64,000 nt of DNA from NCBI RefSeq assembly GCF_014698505.1, contig NZ_JACJTD010000010.1, positions 113,758 to 177,757 on the forward strand, read 5' to 3'. Positions 27,201-37,062 of this stretch are shown piece by piece; position 1 is the stretch's first letter; each line of letters opens with the position of its first letter. This stretch comes from Nostoc foliaceum FACHB-393. GTDB lineage: Bacteria; Cyanobacteriota; Cyanobacteriia; Cyanobacteriales; Nostocaceae. The translations under genes and the position numbers were made by a program. Under the pieces are notes generated by a model that was not told where the DNA came from, did not search any database, and saw only the letters and a list, made by a program, of their open reading frames with translations.

Positions 27201-29015
27201 ATGCGACTTTCACAAATGTTATTCGTTACACTCCGGGATGATCCAGCTGATGCTGAGATTCCTAGCCATAAATTATTACTCCGTGCAGGCTACATTCGTC
27301 GCATCGGTAGTGGTCTTTATGCTTATTTGCCTTTAATGTGGCGGGTATTGCAAAAAGTTTCCCAGATTGTGCGGGAAGAAATGAACGCTACAGGCGCACA
27401 AGAATGTCTTTTACCACAATTACAACCTGCTGATTTATGGAAGGAATCAGAACGCTGGGACACTTACACCAAAGCTGAGGGGATCATGTTTTCCCTAATT
27501 GACCGCCGTGAGCAACAATTAGGATTAGGCCCAACTCATGAAGAAGTAGTCACAGCGATCGCTCGTGATATGATTCGCTCTTATCGCCAGCTACCACTAC
27601 ATCTCTACCAAATTCAAACCAAATTCCGTGATGAAATTCGTCCCCGCTTTGGTTTGATGCGCGGACGAGAATTTATCATGAAGGACGGCTACTCTTTCCA
27701 TACCGATGAAGCCAGCCTCAAAGAAACTTACCAGGATATGTATAAAGCCTACAGCAATATCCTGCGACGTTCTGGTTTAGCTTTTCGGGCAGTGGAAGCT
27801 GATTCTGGTGCAATTGGTGGTTCTGGTTCCACAGAATTTATGATTTTAGCGGAAGCTGGTGAAGACGAAGTTCTCTACACTGAGGATGGTAAATACGCCG
27901 CTAACGTAGAAAAGGCTGTTTCTTTACCAATTGATGCCGAAAGCTCACGGTTTACAACCTATGAAAAACGCGATACACCTGGAACAGAAACGATTGAAAA
28001 GGTGTGTCAACTCCTCAACTGTTCTCCCACTCAATTGGTGAAAAATGTCCTTTATCAGACAGTTTATGATAATGGTACAACGGTGTTAGTTCTGGTAAGC
28101 ATCCGAGGCGATCAGGAAGTTAATGAAGTCAAATTGCAAAATGAATTGACCAAATTAGCTTCTGAATATGGTGCTAAAACTATTATTAGTTTGAATGTAC
28201 CAAATGTAGAAGCCCAACAAGCATGGACAGCTAAATCTCTACCTTTAGGCTACATTGCGCCAGACATCACAGATGAGTATATTACCGCCAATAAACAGAT
28301 CCATCCCAAGTTTTTGCGCTTGGTGGATCAAACAGCGGTTGATTTAAAAAACTTTGTTACAGGCGCGAATGAAACTGGTTATCACGTAGTTGGTGCTAAT
28401 TGGGGCGAGCAATTTCCACTACCAAGCGGTGTAGTAGATATACGAAAAGCAAGACCAGGCGATCGCGCCATCCATAACCCAGAACAAACTCTTGCAAGCG
28501 CCCGTGGAATTGAAGCAGGTCACATCTTCCAATTAGGCACTAAATATTCCCAAGCGATGGGTGCAACTTATACCAATGAACAGGGTGAAGAAAAGCCCCT
28601 ATTTATGGGTTGTTTTGGTGTAGGTGTATCGCGGTTAGCACAAGCTGCCGTAGAGCAATCTTACGATAAAGATGGGATTATTTGGCCAGTTGCGATCGCA
28701 CCTTATCACGCGATCGTCACAATTCCTAACATCAAGGATGCTCAACAAATAGAAATTGCCCAAAAACTTTACACGGAACTTAATCAAGCGGGAATTGAAA
28801 CCCTCCTAGATGACCGCGATGAACGGGCGGGAGTGAAATTTAAAGATGCTGACTTGATTGGTATCCCTTACAGAATTGTAACTGGGCGTGCGATCGCTAA
28901 TGGAAAAGTCGAAGTTGTAGAAAGAGCTACCCGTAAATCTCAAGAAATTGTCATTGATGAAGTTACAACTACACTCAAACAGTGGATTACTGAAGCAATA
29001 GAAGGAAGTAGATAG
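27201..29015 (+). CDS. proS: Prolyl-tRNA synthetase
   Basis: 604 residues. It is a class II synthetase charging tRNA-Pro. Motif 2 ([19 protein letters not shown]) and motif 3 ([16 protein letters not shown]) are both present. An insertion between them, about 225-405, is the bacterial editing domain that removes Ala-tRNA-Pro. The C-terminal anticodon-binding domain has [15 protein letters not shown] and [20 protein letters not shown]. The length fits the bacterial-type enzyme. Confidence 0.98.
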   Translation: MRLSQMLFVTLRDDPADAEIPSHKLLLRAGYIRRIGSGLYAYLPLMWRVLQKVSQIVREEMNATGAQECLLPQLQPADLWKESERWDTYTKAEGIMFSLIDRREQQLGLGPTHEEVVTAIARDMIRSYRQLPLHLYQIQTKFRDEIRPRFGLMRGREFIMKDGYSFHTDEASLKETYQDMYKAYSNILRRSGLAFRAVEADSGAIGGSGSTEFMILAEAGEDEVLYTEDGKYAANVEKAVSLPIDAESSRFTTYEKRDTPGTETIEKVCQLLNCSPTQLVKNVLYQTVYDNGTTVLVLVSIRGDQEVNEVKLQNELTKLASEYGAKTIISLNVPNVEAQQAWTAKSLPLGYIAPDITDEYITANKQIHPKFLRLVDQTAVDLKNFVTGANETGYHVVGANWGEQFPLPSGVVDIRKARPGDRAIHNPEQTLASARGIEAGHIFQLGTKYSQAMGATYTNEQGEEKPLFMGCFGVGVSRLAQAAVEQSYDKDGIIWPVAIAPYHAIVTIPNIKDAQQIEIAQKLYTELNQAGIETLLDDRDERAGVKFKDADLIGIPYRIVTGRAIANGKVEVVERATRKSQEIVIDEVTTTLKQWITEAIEGSR

Positions 29016-29419
29016 TAGAAAATTCTCCATTCCCAACCTAACTTTTCACGTCATTTGGAAAGATCCACAAAAAACCTAACCCCCTAAACCTGCTTCTCAC
29101 AACAGAAGGGGAAAATTCAAAGTCTCTCTCCTAGAAGGAGAGAGAAATAGAAGTGAGGTTTTCCAGATACCGTGAAAAGTCAGATCCCTCATCCCCCTCA
29201 TCTCCCCACTCCCCAAAACTTACATAATTTGGCAGGTGACGGATTAGAAGTAAAAATTCTAAAATTGAATCAAGGACTTGCAAAATTAAAAAATAATCGC
29301 CTTTGAGACATAAAGTCTCCTCCAGGTTGTGGGAAACTCTCCACCTATAAGTATCGTCTTTAACCAGGCTGCTCCTCACATAACTACCATATCAGCCCTC
29401 AGTTAGGAAGGTTTTGAAC
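29016..29419. other. Intergenic region with a strong hairpin
   Basis: About 400 bases. A perfect 9-bp hairpin CTCTCTCCT/AGGAGAGAG lies at 29124-29144 within a repeat-like block (29070-29165). That block begins AAAAACCTAACC and ends GTGAGGTTTT. No gene is convincing. Confidence 0.55.
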
Positions 29420-30031
29420 ATGAAAGACCAACAAGGATCTAATCGTATTTCTTCAGGCGTAATTGCAGCCGTCTCAGCGGCGGTTGTAGCGGTAGGTGGC
29501 GGTGTGGCTTGGTTTACTTCACAATCCAGCAATACTCCCACACCATCAAACCCCTCTGGGCGAATCGCTCAACCAGCACAGCCATCAACTAGGCAGCCAA
29601 GTAATGAGCAAACCCCAAACGTTTATTGGCTCCGACCAACAGATAAAAGTGTTACTTTGGTTCCCCAACCTGTTAAAGTAGCTTCTATACGAGCCAACCA
29701 GCCTTTAGAAGCAGCTTTCCAAAGTTTGTTAGCAGGCCCAACAGAAGGGACAGATTCCACAACTATCCCCAAAGGAACAAAGCTGTTGGGGCTGAAGACA
29801 GAAAATGATGAAGTTCACGTTAATTTATCCGAAGATTTTACCAGCGGTGGTGGTAGCACCTCAATGATGGGTCGTGTGGGACAAGTTGTTTATACTGCGA
29901 CAACTTTAAATCCCAAAGCCAAAGTGTACATTGATGTGAACGGCAAACCGTTAGATGTTTTAGGCGGTGAAGGTGTAGAGTTACAACAACCGCTAACTCG
30001 TGAAAGCTTTCAGAAAAACTATCCGCTTTAA
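29420..30031 (+). CDS. GerMN-domain lipoprotein-like or anchored protein
   Basis: 203 residues from the ATG at 29420, preceded by GGAAGG. One hydrophobic segment, about 15-35, is a signal anchor without a lipobox Cys. A proline/threonine-rich linker follows. The GerMN domain, about 65-185, has VYWLRP, then SLLAGPTEGTDSTTIPKGTK and VGQVVYTATTL. The domain is known from spore germination GerM and from many cyanobacterial envelope proteins; its function there is unknown. It is convergent with the ArsR gene across a heptamer array. Confidence 0.85.
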   Translation: MKDQQGSNRISSGVIAAVSAAVVAVGGGVAWFTSQSSNTPTPSNPSGRIAQPAQPSTRQPSNEQTPNVYWLRPTDKSVTLVPQPVKVASIRANQPLEAAFQSLLAGPTEGTDSTTIPKGTKLLGLKTENDEVHVNLSEDFTSGGGSTSMMGRVGQVVYTATTLNPKAKVYIDVNGKPLDVLGGEGVELQQPLTRESFQKNYPL

Positions 30032-30032
30032 A

Positions 30033-30102
30033 AAAGTTAGGAGTTACAAGTTAGGAGTGAGGAGTTTTAACTCATAACTCATAACTCATAACTCTCTTAG
30101 AA
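30033..30102. repeat. Heptamer array folding as inverted repeat
   Basis: AGTTAGG/AGTTACA units are followed by ACTCATA units. GAGTTTTAACTC in the centre is palindromic. It fills the gap between the convergent GerMN and ArsR genes and may serve as a bidirectional terminator. Confidence 0.8.
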
Positions 30103-30450
30103 TTACCGTTTGCTATTTAAAACACGAAAATTACGGGCTTGTTCTTCTAACCTTGTGGCGAGGCGATCGCAAACCCGATTACACAAATCAAAAATCATTT
30201 GATCTTCCACCCGGTAATAGGCGCAAGTTCCTTCACTGCGGCGGCTAAGAATACCCGCTTGCCACATTACCTTCAGGTGTTTCGATACATTTGCCTGAGA
30301 AGTCTGTGTTGCCTCTACCAACTCTTGCACGCATTTTTCTTCATCCCGTAATAAGTGGAGCAGCCGCAGGCGCATTGGCTCACTTAACAGGCTGAAGTAT
30401 TCAGCTACTTGTTGCACCACTTCTGGTGGTAAAGGCAACGTTTGTTTCAT
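30103..30450 (-). CDS. ArsR-family transcriptional regulator
   Basis: 115 residues. The winged helix is typical of ArsR/SmtB: LLSEPMRLRLLHLLRDEEKC, then LVEATQTSQANVSKHLKVMWQAGIL and the wing with GTCAYYRV. C40 (EEKCVQEL) matches the position of the ELCVC-type metal cysteines but is single, so sensing may not be classical. No metal-transport gene lies next to it. It is 76 bases after accB on the same strand. Confidence 0.92.
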   Translation of the reverse strand: MKQTLPLPPEVVQQVAEYFSLLSEPMRLRLLHLLRDEEKCVQELVEATQTSQANVSKHLKVMWQAGILSRRSEGTCAYYRVEDQMIFDLCNRVCDRLATRLEEQARNFRVLNSKR

Positions 30451-30526
30451 CAGGATTGACCCACAAGGACTGAAAATTTTAACGATGACTCATTTGGGAT
30501 GACTCATTTGATATATAGATTAATAC

Positions 30527-31084
30527 TTAATCAGGGTTAATTCGCATCAAAGGTTGACCATATTCTACTGGGTCACCATTTTGGAGGAGAATTTCCATCA
30601 CCTGTCCAGAGACTTCGGCTTCGATTTCATTCATCAGCTTCATGGCCTCAATAATACAGACTGTTTGACCCTTGCGAACGCGATCGCCCACTTCCACAAA
30701 TGCCGCTTCCCCTGGTGCAGGAGCGCGATAAAACGTTCCCACCATTGGGGAAGGCACTTCTAATAATCTCTGGTCAATGGTTAAGGGTGCATTTACTGAC
30801 AACTGTAATTGTGTGCTAGTTCCAGTATTCTCAAACACCCGAGATGTGGATACCTCCGTTACCTGACTCGCGTTCACCTGGTTTCCCCCAGATGAACCCG
30901 ATGTCAAGCCAGAACCTACCACACCGCCGAAGGTCGCTTGACCTACCGACAACATCTGATTGCTGACGCTCACAGCCTTACGGACTGTTAGTTCAAAATC
31001 ATCGCTTTTGAGCGTGACTTCTGCAATATCTGTTTGTGCGATAGTTGCCAGTAGTTGGCGGATTTCATTAAAGTCCAATGGCAC
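30527..31084 (-). CDS. accB: Biotin carboxyl carrier protein of acetyl-CoA carboxylase
   Basis: 185 residues. The C-terminal biotinyl domain, about 108-185, holds the biotinylated lysine K149 in [13 protein letters not shown] flexible G/S/T-rich linker, about 45-95, precedes it. The protein carries CO2 between the carboxylase and transferase parts during malonyl-CoA synthesis. It follows efp on the same strand with a 108-base gap, an arrangement common in cyanobacteria and likely co-transcribed. Confidence 0.97.
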   Translation of the reverse strand: MPLDFNEIRQLLATIAQTDIAEVTLKSDDFELTVRKAVSVSNQMLSVGQATFGGVVGSGLTSGSSGGNQVNASQVTEVSTSRVFENTGTSTQLQLSVNAPLTIDQRLLEVPSPMVGTFYRAPAPGEAAFVEVGDRVRKGQTVCIIEAMKLMNEIEAEVSGQVMEILLQNGDPVEYGQPLMRINPD

Positions 31085-31192
31085 AGTTTTTATTACCTCG
31101 ACCTATCTGTAAATTAGCATCTTAAGTGTGGCAGGGATTTAATCCCTATATAGGGATTTCAATCGGGACTTACATCTCCATAGAGATGAAAG

Positions 31193-31750
31193 TTATTCCC
31201 TGCTGATATACTTATCTTCCTGAGTATCAACTTTGATGCGTTCTCCTTGGGAAATAAACAAAGGAACCATCACAATTGCACCAGTTTCCAGAGTTGCTGG
31301 TTTTGAGCCACCTGTGGCAGTGTCACCTTTTAAACCTGGATCTGTTTGTACAATTTCCAGAACCACAGACTTAGGCAATTCTACTCCCAGCACCTGGTCG
31401 CCCCACTTAATAACTTCAGCTTCCATACCTTCCTTGAGGTATTTGACGCGATCGCCAATTTGTGCGCGGGTCAATCTGCCTTCTTCGTAGGTTTCCATAT
31501 CCATAAAGACGAACTCATCGCCCTCTTTATAGGTATGCTGCATCGTGCTTTTTTCTAGCGTGGCTTGCGGCACTGTTTCCCCTGCTCGGAACGTTTTTTC
31601 CATCACGCTCCCACTCTGGACATTTTTTAACTTAGTTCGTACAAAGGCGGAACCTTTGCCTGGCTTGACGTGCAAGAATTCGAGCACTCGCCATACAGAC
31701 CCATCTAATACAATGGAAACACCGGGTCGAAAGTCGTTACTGGAGATCAT
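31193..31750 (-). CDS. efp: Elongation factor P
   Basis: 185 residues, the normal length for this factor. The KOW-like first domain has the loop P30-G-K32-G-S-A, where Lys or Arg at the tip contacts the peptidyl-tRNA. The second and third OB domains follow ([15 protein letters not shown] and a C-terminal [16 protein letters not shown] signature). It relieves ribosome stalling at polyproline. It is upstream of accB on the same strand. Confidence 0.98.
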   Translation of the reverse strand: MISSNDFRPGVSIVLDGSVWRVLEFLHVKPGKGSAFVRTKLKNVQSGSVMEKTFRAGETVPQATLEKSTMQHTYKEGDEFVFMDMETYEEGRLTRAQIGDRVKYLKEGMEAEVIKWGDQVLGVELPKSVVLEIVQTDPGLKGDTATGGSKPATLETGAIVMVPLFISQGERIKVDTQEDKYISRE

Positions 31751-31811
31751 GAAACTTTCAAATTTTGGAAGACAATCGGCATTTATTGTACCCTTCTAGG
31801 GTCGTCATTGG

Positions 31812-31857
31812 GCATTTGTCATTAGTTAGTTGTCATTTGTCATTTGTCATTTGTTCC
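31812..31857. repeat. TCATTTG heptamer repeat
   Basis: Consecutive TCATTTG and TCATTAG/TTAGTTG units upstream of the cyclophilin gene, in the divergent efp/cyclophilin gap. Confidence 0.75.
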
Positions 31858-31954
31858 CCTGGACTAGACCTCTGCTCCACTCATCACCTAACGTGGGAAG
31901 ATTATTTATGGGTTACGTCCAGTCAACAATTTAATACTGCATTTGAGTTATCCC

Positions 31955-33061
31955 ATGCTTAACTTATTAAAATCCTGGCTGAAGAACAGCCTAATGGCAA
32001 TACTGCTGGTAACAATATTTTTAGGCATAACTACAGCTGGGTGGACTCCCTCCAGTAGCGCCGCACTGCCAGCCGGCAATGCAATTACCGATGGCAAAGC
32101 TTTGTTGCGGTATGCACTCCCGATAGATAACAAACCTGTGCGGCAACTACAAGCCAGTTTAGAGGACATCTCTGCCCAACTTCGGGCAAATCGGCGTTGG
32201 GGTGCTATTTCCAAAGACATCAGCAAAGCATCCCGCATTCTCGATAAACCTTCCCAAATCTTAACAAGCGTTCCCACAGAACGCCAACCCCAAGCCGAAG
32301 CTTGGATTAACGAGTTGAAATCTGGGGTGGGTAAATTGGAAGAATTGGCGAAGAGTAAAGATAAAGAACAAATTCTGCAAGAGAGAGGTAAACTGCTAAA
32401 TCTAGTTACTCAGTTAGAAGAGTCAATGGTGAAAGAATTCCCTTTTGAAGTGCCTACTGAGTACAGCAACCTGCCGCAACTTAAAGGTCGTGCAACTGTA
32501 GAATTCAAAACCAACAAAGGCGATTTGACTGTGGTTGTAGACGGTTACAGCGCCCCTGTGACTGCTGGTAATTTTGTAGATTTGGTACAGAGGGGTTTTT
32601 ATAATGGCTTAGAATTTACCCGTTCTGAAGAATCTTACTTTCTCCAAACTGGAGATCCTGCTGGAAAAGATGTCGGTTTTATTGATCCAAAAACGGGTAA
32701 ATATCGCGCTATTCCCTTAGAAGTCTTAGTTCAAGGCGATAAAACCCCTACTTATGGCATTACTCTAGAAGAAGCTGGACGTTACGTTGATATGCCAGTT
32801 CTGCCTTTCTCTGCCTTTGGTGCAGTGGTGATGGCTCGTCCCGAAAGTGAAGTGAATGGAGGTTCATCGCAATTCTTCTTCTTCCTCTTTGAACCAGAAC
32901 TCACCCCCGCCGGACGCAACCTATTGGATGGTCGTTATGCCGTTTTTGGTTATCTCACCGAAGGCAGAGAAGTTTTGGATAAACTGAAGGCGGGTGACAA
33001 AATTGAATCGGCAAAAGTGGTTAAGGGAATAGAAAATCTGGTTGAGCCGCAAGCAGCATAA
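31955..33061 (+). CDS. Lumenal cyclophilin-type peptidyl-prolyl isomerase (TLP40/CYP38-like)
   Basis: 368 residues from the ATG at 31955. A signal peptide, about 1-35, ends near SSSAALPAG. A helical N-terminal region, about 45-160, is followed by a cyclophilin domain, about 175-360, with VEFKTNKGDLTVVVDGYSAP, TAGNFVDLVQRGFYNGLEF and GGSSQFFFFLFEPELTPAG. The layout matches plant thylakoid TLP40/CYP38, which helps photosystem II assembly. The classical active-site Arg of cyclophilins is altered, as in TLP40, so isomerase activity may be low. The role is inferred from this likeness. Confidence 0.9.
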   Translation: MLNLLKSWLKNSLMAILLVTIFLGITTAGWTPSSSAALPAGNAITDGKALLRYALPIDNKPVRQLQASLEDISAQLRANRRWGAISKDISKASRILDKPSQILTSVPTERQPQAEAWINELKSGVGKLEELAKSKDKEQILQERGKLLNLVTQLEESMVKEFPFEVPTEYSNLPQLKGRATVEFKTNKGDLTVVVDGYSAPVTAGNFVDLVQRGFYNGLEFTRSEESYFLQTGDPAGKDVGFIDPKTGKYRAIPLEVLVQGDKTPTYGITLEEAGRYVDMPVLPFSAFGAVVMARPESEVNGGSSQFFFFLFEPELTPAGRNLLDGRYAVFGYLTEGREVLDKLKAGDKIESAKVVKGIENLVEPQAA

Positions 33062-33092
33062 GAAGAGAGTAGGGGGAGAATAATTCCTGTAC

Positions 33093-33112
33093 AGACGCGA
33101 TTAATCGCGTCT
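33093..33112. repeat. Perfect 20-bp palindrome at a convergent gene end
   Basis: AGACGCGATTAATCGCGTCT is a perfect palindrome. It overlaps the stop codon and last codons of the Uma2 gene, in the 40-base gap from the convergent cyclophilin gene. It may terminate both transcripts. Confidence 0.85.
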
Positions 33113-33688
33113 CCCCTGATTCAGATTTCCAGCAATGAATATCTGATCAACTGCAATAGCTAATTCTGGAAAAGTCCGTGATACAATTTGCTGAGTAGCT
33201 GTAAAAAGTGTTTCTTCGTAAAATCCATCTTCCAGTAGTAACACCGAAACTTTTGCTTTTAGTGGGTCTACAATCCAATATTCAGGAACCTCTAAGGCCG
33301 CATATTCCGAGCGTTTATAACGATAGTCCCGCTTCACAGACTCTGGACTGACCACCTCGACAATTAGTAACGGTGGTGACTCAAATACTGCTGAAGCATT
33401 CAACAATTCTCTAGCTTGCTCCACTGTCACTACACACAAATCAGTCAACCTAGATTTATTTCTACCCGTTCTCACCCCACTTTCCCGAAAACACAGCCAA
33501 GTAGAGTTACAACGTTTGATTTCTGCTTTCAAGGCAGTATCCAAAAAATCGACAATCAGAAAATGTTCAATAGTAGGTGGATTCATTAGCTCTAGCTTTC
33601 CATCCACCAATTCATAATGAAAATCGCTACCATCATCATAGGTTAAGTACTCTTCAAATGTGATGCTGGTTACTGGTGTTGTTACCAT
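33101..33688 (-). CDS. Uma2-family (DUF820) putative nuclease
   Basis: 195 residues. The PD-(D/E)XK-type core is present: FHYELVDGKLELMNPPT at the N-terminus, D in SRLTDLCVV, then LLIVEVVSPES with the second acidic residue and YRYKRSEYAALEVPEYWIVDP. These proteins are very abundant in cyanobacteria; a nuclease activity is predicted from the fold, and the cellular role is unknown. The last codons are encoded by a palindromic repeat. Confidence 0.9.
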   Translation of the reverse strand: MVTTPVTSITFEEYLTYDDGSDFHYELVDGKLELMNPPTIEHFLIVDFLDTALKAEIKRCNSTWLCFRESGVRTGRNKSRLTDLCVVTVEQARELLNASAVFESPPLLIVEVVSPESVKRDYRYKRSEYAALEVPEYWIVDPLKAKVSVLLLEDGFYEETLFTATQQIVSRTFPELAIAVDQIFIAGNLNQGRRD

Positions 33689-33777
33689 CCCAACTGTCTC
33701 CTAGACGATACCCTTATCTTAAACAGTAAAGTAAATCATCAGTTTTTTTCGTAATTTTGCAACACGGAAAACCGATT

Positions 33778-34800
33778 GTGAACAGTGAGTTATCTTCTCA
33801 ACAAGTACAAGATATTGGAGAACAAGGTCTTTTAGAAAGATTACAACGCTTCTGTCCTCCAGAAATTATCGGTGATGATGCCGCAGTACTTGAAACTACA
33901 CCAGGGAAATCTTTGGTAGTGACTACAGATGTACTGATTGACGGCGTACATTTTAGCAACCTCACCACTTCCCCAGAAGATGCTGGTTGGCGAGCTGCTG
34001 CTGCCAATTTATCAGATTTAGCCGCGATGGGCGCTTCTCCACTAGGAATTACCGTCGGTTTGGGACTCCCCGGTGAAGTTAGGGTGAGTTGGGTTGAGCA
34101 ACTTTACCAAGGAATGACAGAATGCTTGCAAAAATACAATACCTCAATTGTCGGGGGCGATGTGGTGCGATCGCCTGTGACTACTCTGGCAATTACTGCT
34201 TTTGGTCAAGTTAACCCTAGTCAAATTATCCGGCGTTCTGCTGCTATAGTGGGAGATGCAATCGTCGTTACAGGCGTTCATGGAGCCTCCCATGCTGGCT
34301 TAGAACTGCTCTTGCATCCCGAATTACAACAAAGCCTCAAAGATCAAGAAAAGACGGCTTTAATCCGCACACACCAGCGCCCACAACCACGATTAGATGT
34401 CTTGCCAATCCTCTGGAAAATCTTAACTCCTAACTCCCGATTCCCCCTTGCTGGTATGGATAGCAGCGATGGTTTGGCAGATGCAATTATCCAAATTTGC
34501 CGCGCCAGTTGTGTTGGCGCTGTCCTAGAACGCAGACAAATTTCCTTGCCACCAGCTTTTGACAATTGGCTCACACAAGAGCAAGCGTTGGAATATGCTC
34601 TGTATGGTGGCGAAGACTTTGAATTAGTGTTGTGCTTGCCACAAGAGTCAGCGTTAGCCTTAGTACGACATCTTGGTCAAGGTGCTGCGATCGTAGGCAA
34701 GATTACACTCGGATCAACAGTACTATTGCACGACGAACAAAAAAAATTCCCTGACCAAGTTCTAAGTCTTAGCCAGGGATTTCAACACTTCAAGAGTTAG
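33778..34800 (+). CDS. thiL: Thiamine-monophosphate kinase
   Basis: 340 residues from a GTG at 33778; a TTG seven codons upstream is the alternative. The enzyme phosphorylates thiamine phosphate to thiamine pyrophosphate, the last step of the pathway that thiC begins. Signatures are IIGDDAAVLET, TTDVLIDGVHF, VGGDVVRSP and AGMDSSDGLADA. The length is standard. It has no riboswitch that I can see. It is convergent with gap2 across a heptamer array. Confidence 0.96.
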   Translation: MNSELSSQQVQDIGEQGLLERLQRFCPPEIIGDDAAVLETTPGKSLVVTTDVLIDGVHFSNLTTSPEDAGWRAAAANLSDLAAMGASPLGITVGLGLPGEVRVSWVEQLYQGMTECLQKYNTSIVGGDVVRSPVTTLAITAFGQVNPSQIIRRSAAIVGDAIVVTGVHGASHAGLELLLHPELQQSLKDQEKTALIRTHQRPQPRLDVLPILWKILTPNSRFPLAGMDSSDGLADAIIQICRASCVGAVLERRQISLPPAFDNWLTQEQALEYALYGGEDFELVLCLPQESALALVRHLGQGAAIVGKITLGSTVLLHDEQKKFPDQVLSLSQGFQHFKS

Positions 34801-34900
34801 GAGTTAGGAGTTAGAAGTTAGGAGTTAGGTAGTTATGAGTTTTAATTCCTCACTCTTGACTCCTTATTCCTAATTCTTCACTCCTCACTCCTAACTTTTT
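34797..34900. repeat. Heptamer array folding as inverted repeat
   Basis: AGTTAGG units on the left face CTCCTCA/ACTCCTA units on the right, with about 30 mixed bases between them. It fills the gap between the convergent thiL and gap2 genes. Confidence 0.85.
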
Positions 34901-34902
34901 AA

Positions 34903-35916
34903 TTAAACCCACTTTGCAGCTACTAATTCTGCTAAATCCAAGACTCGTTGGCTGTAACCCCACTCATTGTCATACCACGCCATAACTTTCACTAGGTCAT
35001 TACCCATAACCAAAGTCAAGCTGGAATCAACAATCGAAGAAGCATCACTACCTTGATAATCGGAAGATACCAGTTCTAGTTCGCTATAGTCCAAAATGCC
35101 TTTAAGTGGGCCTTCGGCAGCATCTTTGAGAGCTTGATTAACTTCTTCAGTAATAGTACGCTTCTCAACCTGAACTACGAAATCTACCATTGAGACGTTC
35201 GGGGTTGGTACGCGTAAGGCAACGCCATTTAGCTTGCCTCTGAGGTCTGGGATAACCAATGCCACTGCTTTTGCTGCACCAGTAGAGGTGGGTACAATGT
35301 TTATCGCTGCTGCCCTCGCCCGTCGCAAATCCCGGTGAGAAGCGTCTAGCAAACGCTGGTCACCTGTATAACTGTGGGTGGTGGTCATCGTACCTTTAAT
35401 GATACCGAACTTATCGTTCAACACCTTGGCGATTGGTGCCAAGCAGTTGGTAGTACAGCTAGCATTACTGATAATGTGGTGTTTGTTGTGGTCATAGTCG
35501 TGATGATTCACACCAACCACAAAAGTGCCATCCTCGTTTTTACCAGGAGCGGTAATCAGAACTTTTTTGGCTCCAGCATTCACATGCTTGAGCGCTCCTT
35601 CTTTGCTAGTAAATACCCCGGTTGCTTCGATAATTAGGTCAATTCCCCAATCTTTCCAGGGCAAGTTTTCTGGGTTGCGATCGGATACGCACTTAATGGT
35701 CTTACCGTTAACGATGATAGAGTTATCATCGGCACTAATCTCAGCACCCTTGATCTTCCCTAGCATTGAGTCATACTTGAGCAGGTGAGCATTGGTTCTA
35801 GGGTCTGAAGTGTCATTAATAGCGACAAGATCGATTTGACTGTTCTCTCTACCCACCCAGCAACGCGCAAAGTTACGTCCAATCCGCCCGAAACCGTTGA
35901 TTGCAACTCTAATCAC
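34903..35916 (-). CDS. gap2: Glyceraldehyde-3-phosphate dehydrogenase (Gap2, photosynthetic type)
   Basis: 337 residues from the GTG at 35916, preceded by GAGGG; this gives the expected start [14 protein letters not shown]. The catalytic C154 is in [12 protein letters not shown], with the base His in [14 protein letters not shown]. The [18 protein letters not shown] and WYDNEWGYS blocks are present. Gap2 uses NADPH or NADH in the Calvin cycle and gluconeogenesis. A run of nine G lies about 65 bases upstream of the start. Confidence 0.97.
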   Translation of the reverse strand: MIRVAINGFGRIGRNFARCWVGRENSQIDLVAINDTSDPRTNAHLLKYDSMLGKIKGAEISADDNSIIVNGKTIKCVSDRNPENLPWKDWGIDLIIEATGVFTSKEGALKHVNAGAKKVLITAPGKNEDGTFVVGVNHHDYDHNKHHIISNASCTTNCLAPIAKVLNDKFGIIKGTMTTTHSYTGDQRLLDASHRDLRRARAAAINIVPTSTGAAKAVALVIPDLRGKLNGVALRVPTPNVSMVDFVVQVEKRTITEEVNQALKDAAEGPLKGILDYSELELVSSDYQGSDASSIVDSSLTLVMGNDLVKVMAWYDNEWGYSQRVLDLAELVAAKWV

Positions 35917-36032
35917 AGTGTCTTGCCCTCTGTATTTATGCTTATATGTTGATATCGTTGACCCCAATCATATCGCAAAGGGGGGGGGCACTTTTAACCA
36001 TAAAGTGTTAGATCAATAAAAAAACACATAAT

Positions 36033-36659
36033 TTATTCAGATTTGTGGGAGTAGAGATTGTTGTTAGTGATATATGATCTAACCGATTCCGGGACTAAAT
36101 AACGAATTGACTGGCCTTCACGGCAAAATTTGCGAATTAGACTTGACGAAACTCCTACTAAAGGTATATTCAAGAGTTGCCAGTGAATGGTATGTGACTG
36201 CTCCTTAAGTTGTTGCTCCACTTGCTTGCAGATTAATTTGCTTTGAGTTATAGTCTCACCACCTAGCAGTCGGGGTGCGATTAACCAATCACACATTTGT
36301 GCTAGTTCGTGTCCACGGTACCAACGGGGTAGGGTTTGGAAAGTATCCAAGCCCACAATCCAGTACCAGTGAGTATTTGGGTAAGAAGCAGATAAGTCTA
36401 TCAGGGTGTTAATGCCATAGGAAGTCCCAGAGCGATTTGCCTCCACTAGTGAGACAGTAAACCCTGGGTTATCTTTTATGGCTAATTGCAGCATTCCCAC
36501 ACGATGCTCAAACAAAGTTGCTTCTTTGTGGGGAAGATTTAGGGATGGCACCCAAATTACCTTTTCAAGAGATACTTCTTGCATTGCTGTCTCGGCTACA
36601 AGCAGGTGTCCCCAATGAATTGGATCAAATGTGCCACCAAAAATTGCTAGTTGCTGCAT
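36033..36659 (-). CDS. nadD: Nicotinate-nucleotide adenylyltransferase-like protein
   Basis: 208 residues from the ATG at 36659. An upstream frame to 36707 is possible but MQQLAIFGGTFDPIHWGH is the natural start. The nucleotidyltransferase motif GGTFDPIHWGH and the C-terminal GVSSSLIRKFCREG (ISSTxxR) are both clear. NadD forms deamido-NAD in NAD synthesis. The gene follows the murC promoter region divergently and is 66 bases upstream of the gap2 promoter area. Confidence 0.9.
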   Translation of the reverse strand: MQQLAIFGGTFDPIHWGHLLVAETAMQEVSLEKVIWVPSLNLPHKEATLFEHRVGMLQLAIKDNPGFTVSLVEANRSGTSYGINTLIDLSASYPNTHWYWIVGLDTFQTLPRWYRGHELAQMCDWLIAPRLLGGETITQSKLICKQVEQQLKEQSHTIHWQLLNIPLVGVSSSLIRKFCREGQSIRYLVPESVRSYITNNNLYSHKSE

Positions 36660-37062
36660 CCAGTTATGCGTGGGTTTTATGCAATTGAAAAATAGTTTCA
36701 TTACCAATGTACTATTGTAGTCAATTCATGCCTATACTTGATGCAATTTAAAATCAGTTTCACTAAACAATGTATTATGTAGCCAATTCCAGTAAGGTAG
36801 CCAAAAATATGTATTTGACATTACAAGAATTTCTTTCCCGATGTTGCAAAAATTTTCAGAATAATCTTAACAACAGTTCAGAAATAGTAAAAACCTCTAA
36901 CCAAGGTAAAATCATTCTGAACAAGGAAAACCAGAGCAGAAACATCTTTTGGGCATTAAACACGAACATGATATAGGAGCAGTTACGGTAAAAATCAAAT
37001 TCCTGTTATGATACGCGTGTCATTTGTGATTATGGTGTGGTGTGGTGTAAGAGGAGCAATAA
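36660..37062. other. Divergent intergenic region nadD/murC
   Basis: About 400 bases with no convincing gene. A 68-codon frame at 36770 has low-complexity composition and no ribosome-binding site. TGTGG repeats (about 37032-37046) precede the murC ribosome-binding site. Confidence 0.4.

Noticed and set aside
29131..29379. 82-codon minus-strand frame between proS and the GerMN gene
   Set aside because: Part of it is repeat sequence with a strong hairpin; no start signal.
36770..36976. 68-codon frame before murC
   Set aside because: Asn/Lys-rich, no ribosome-binding site, sits in the promoter region.
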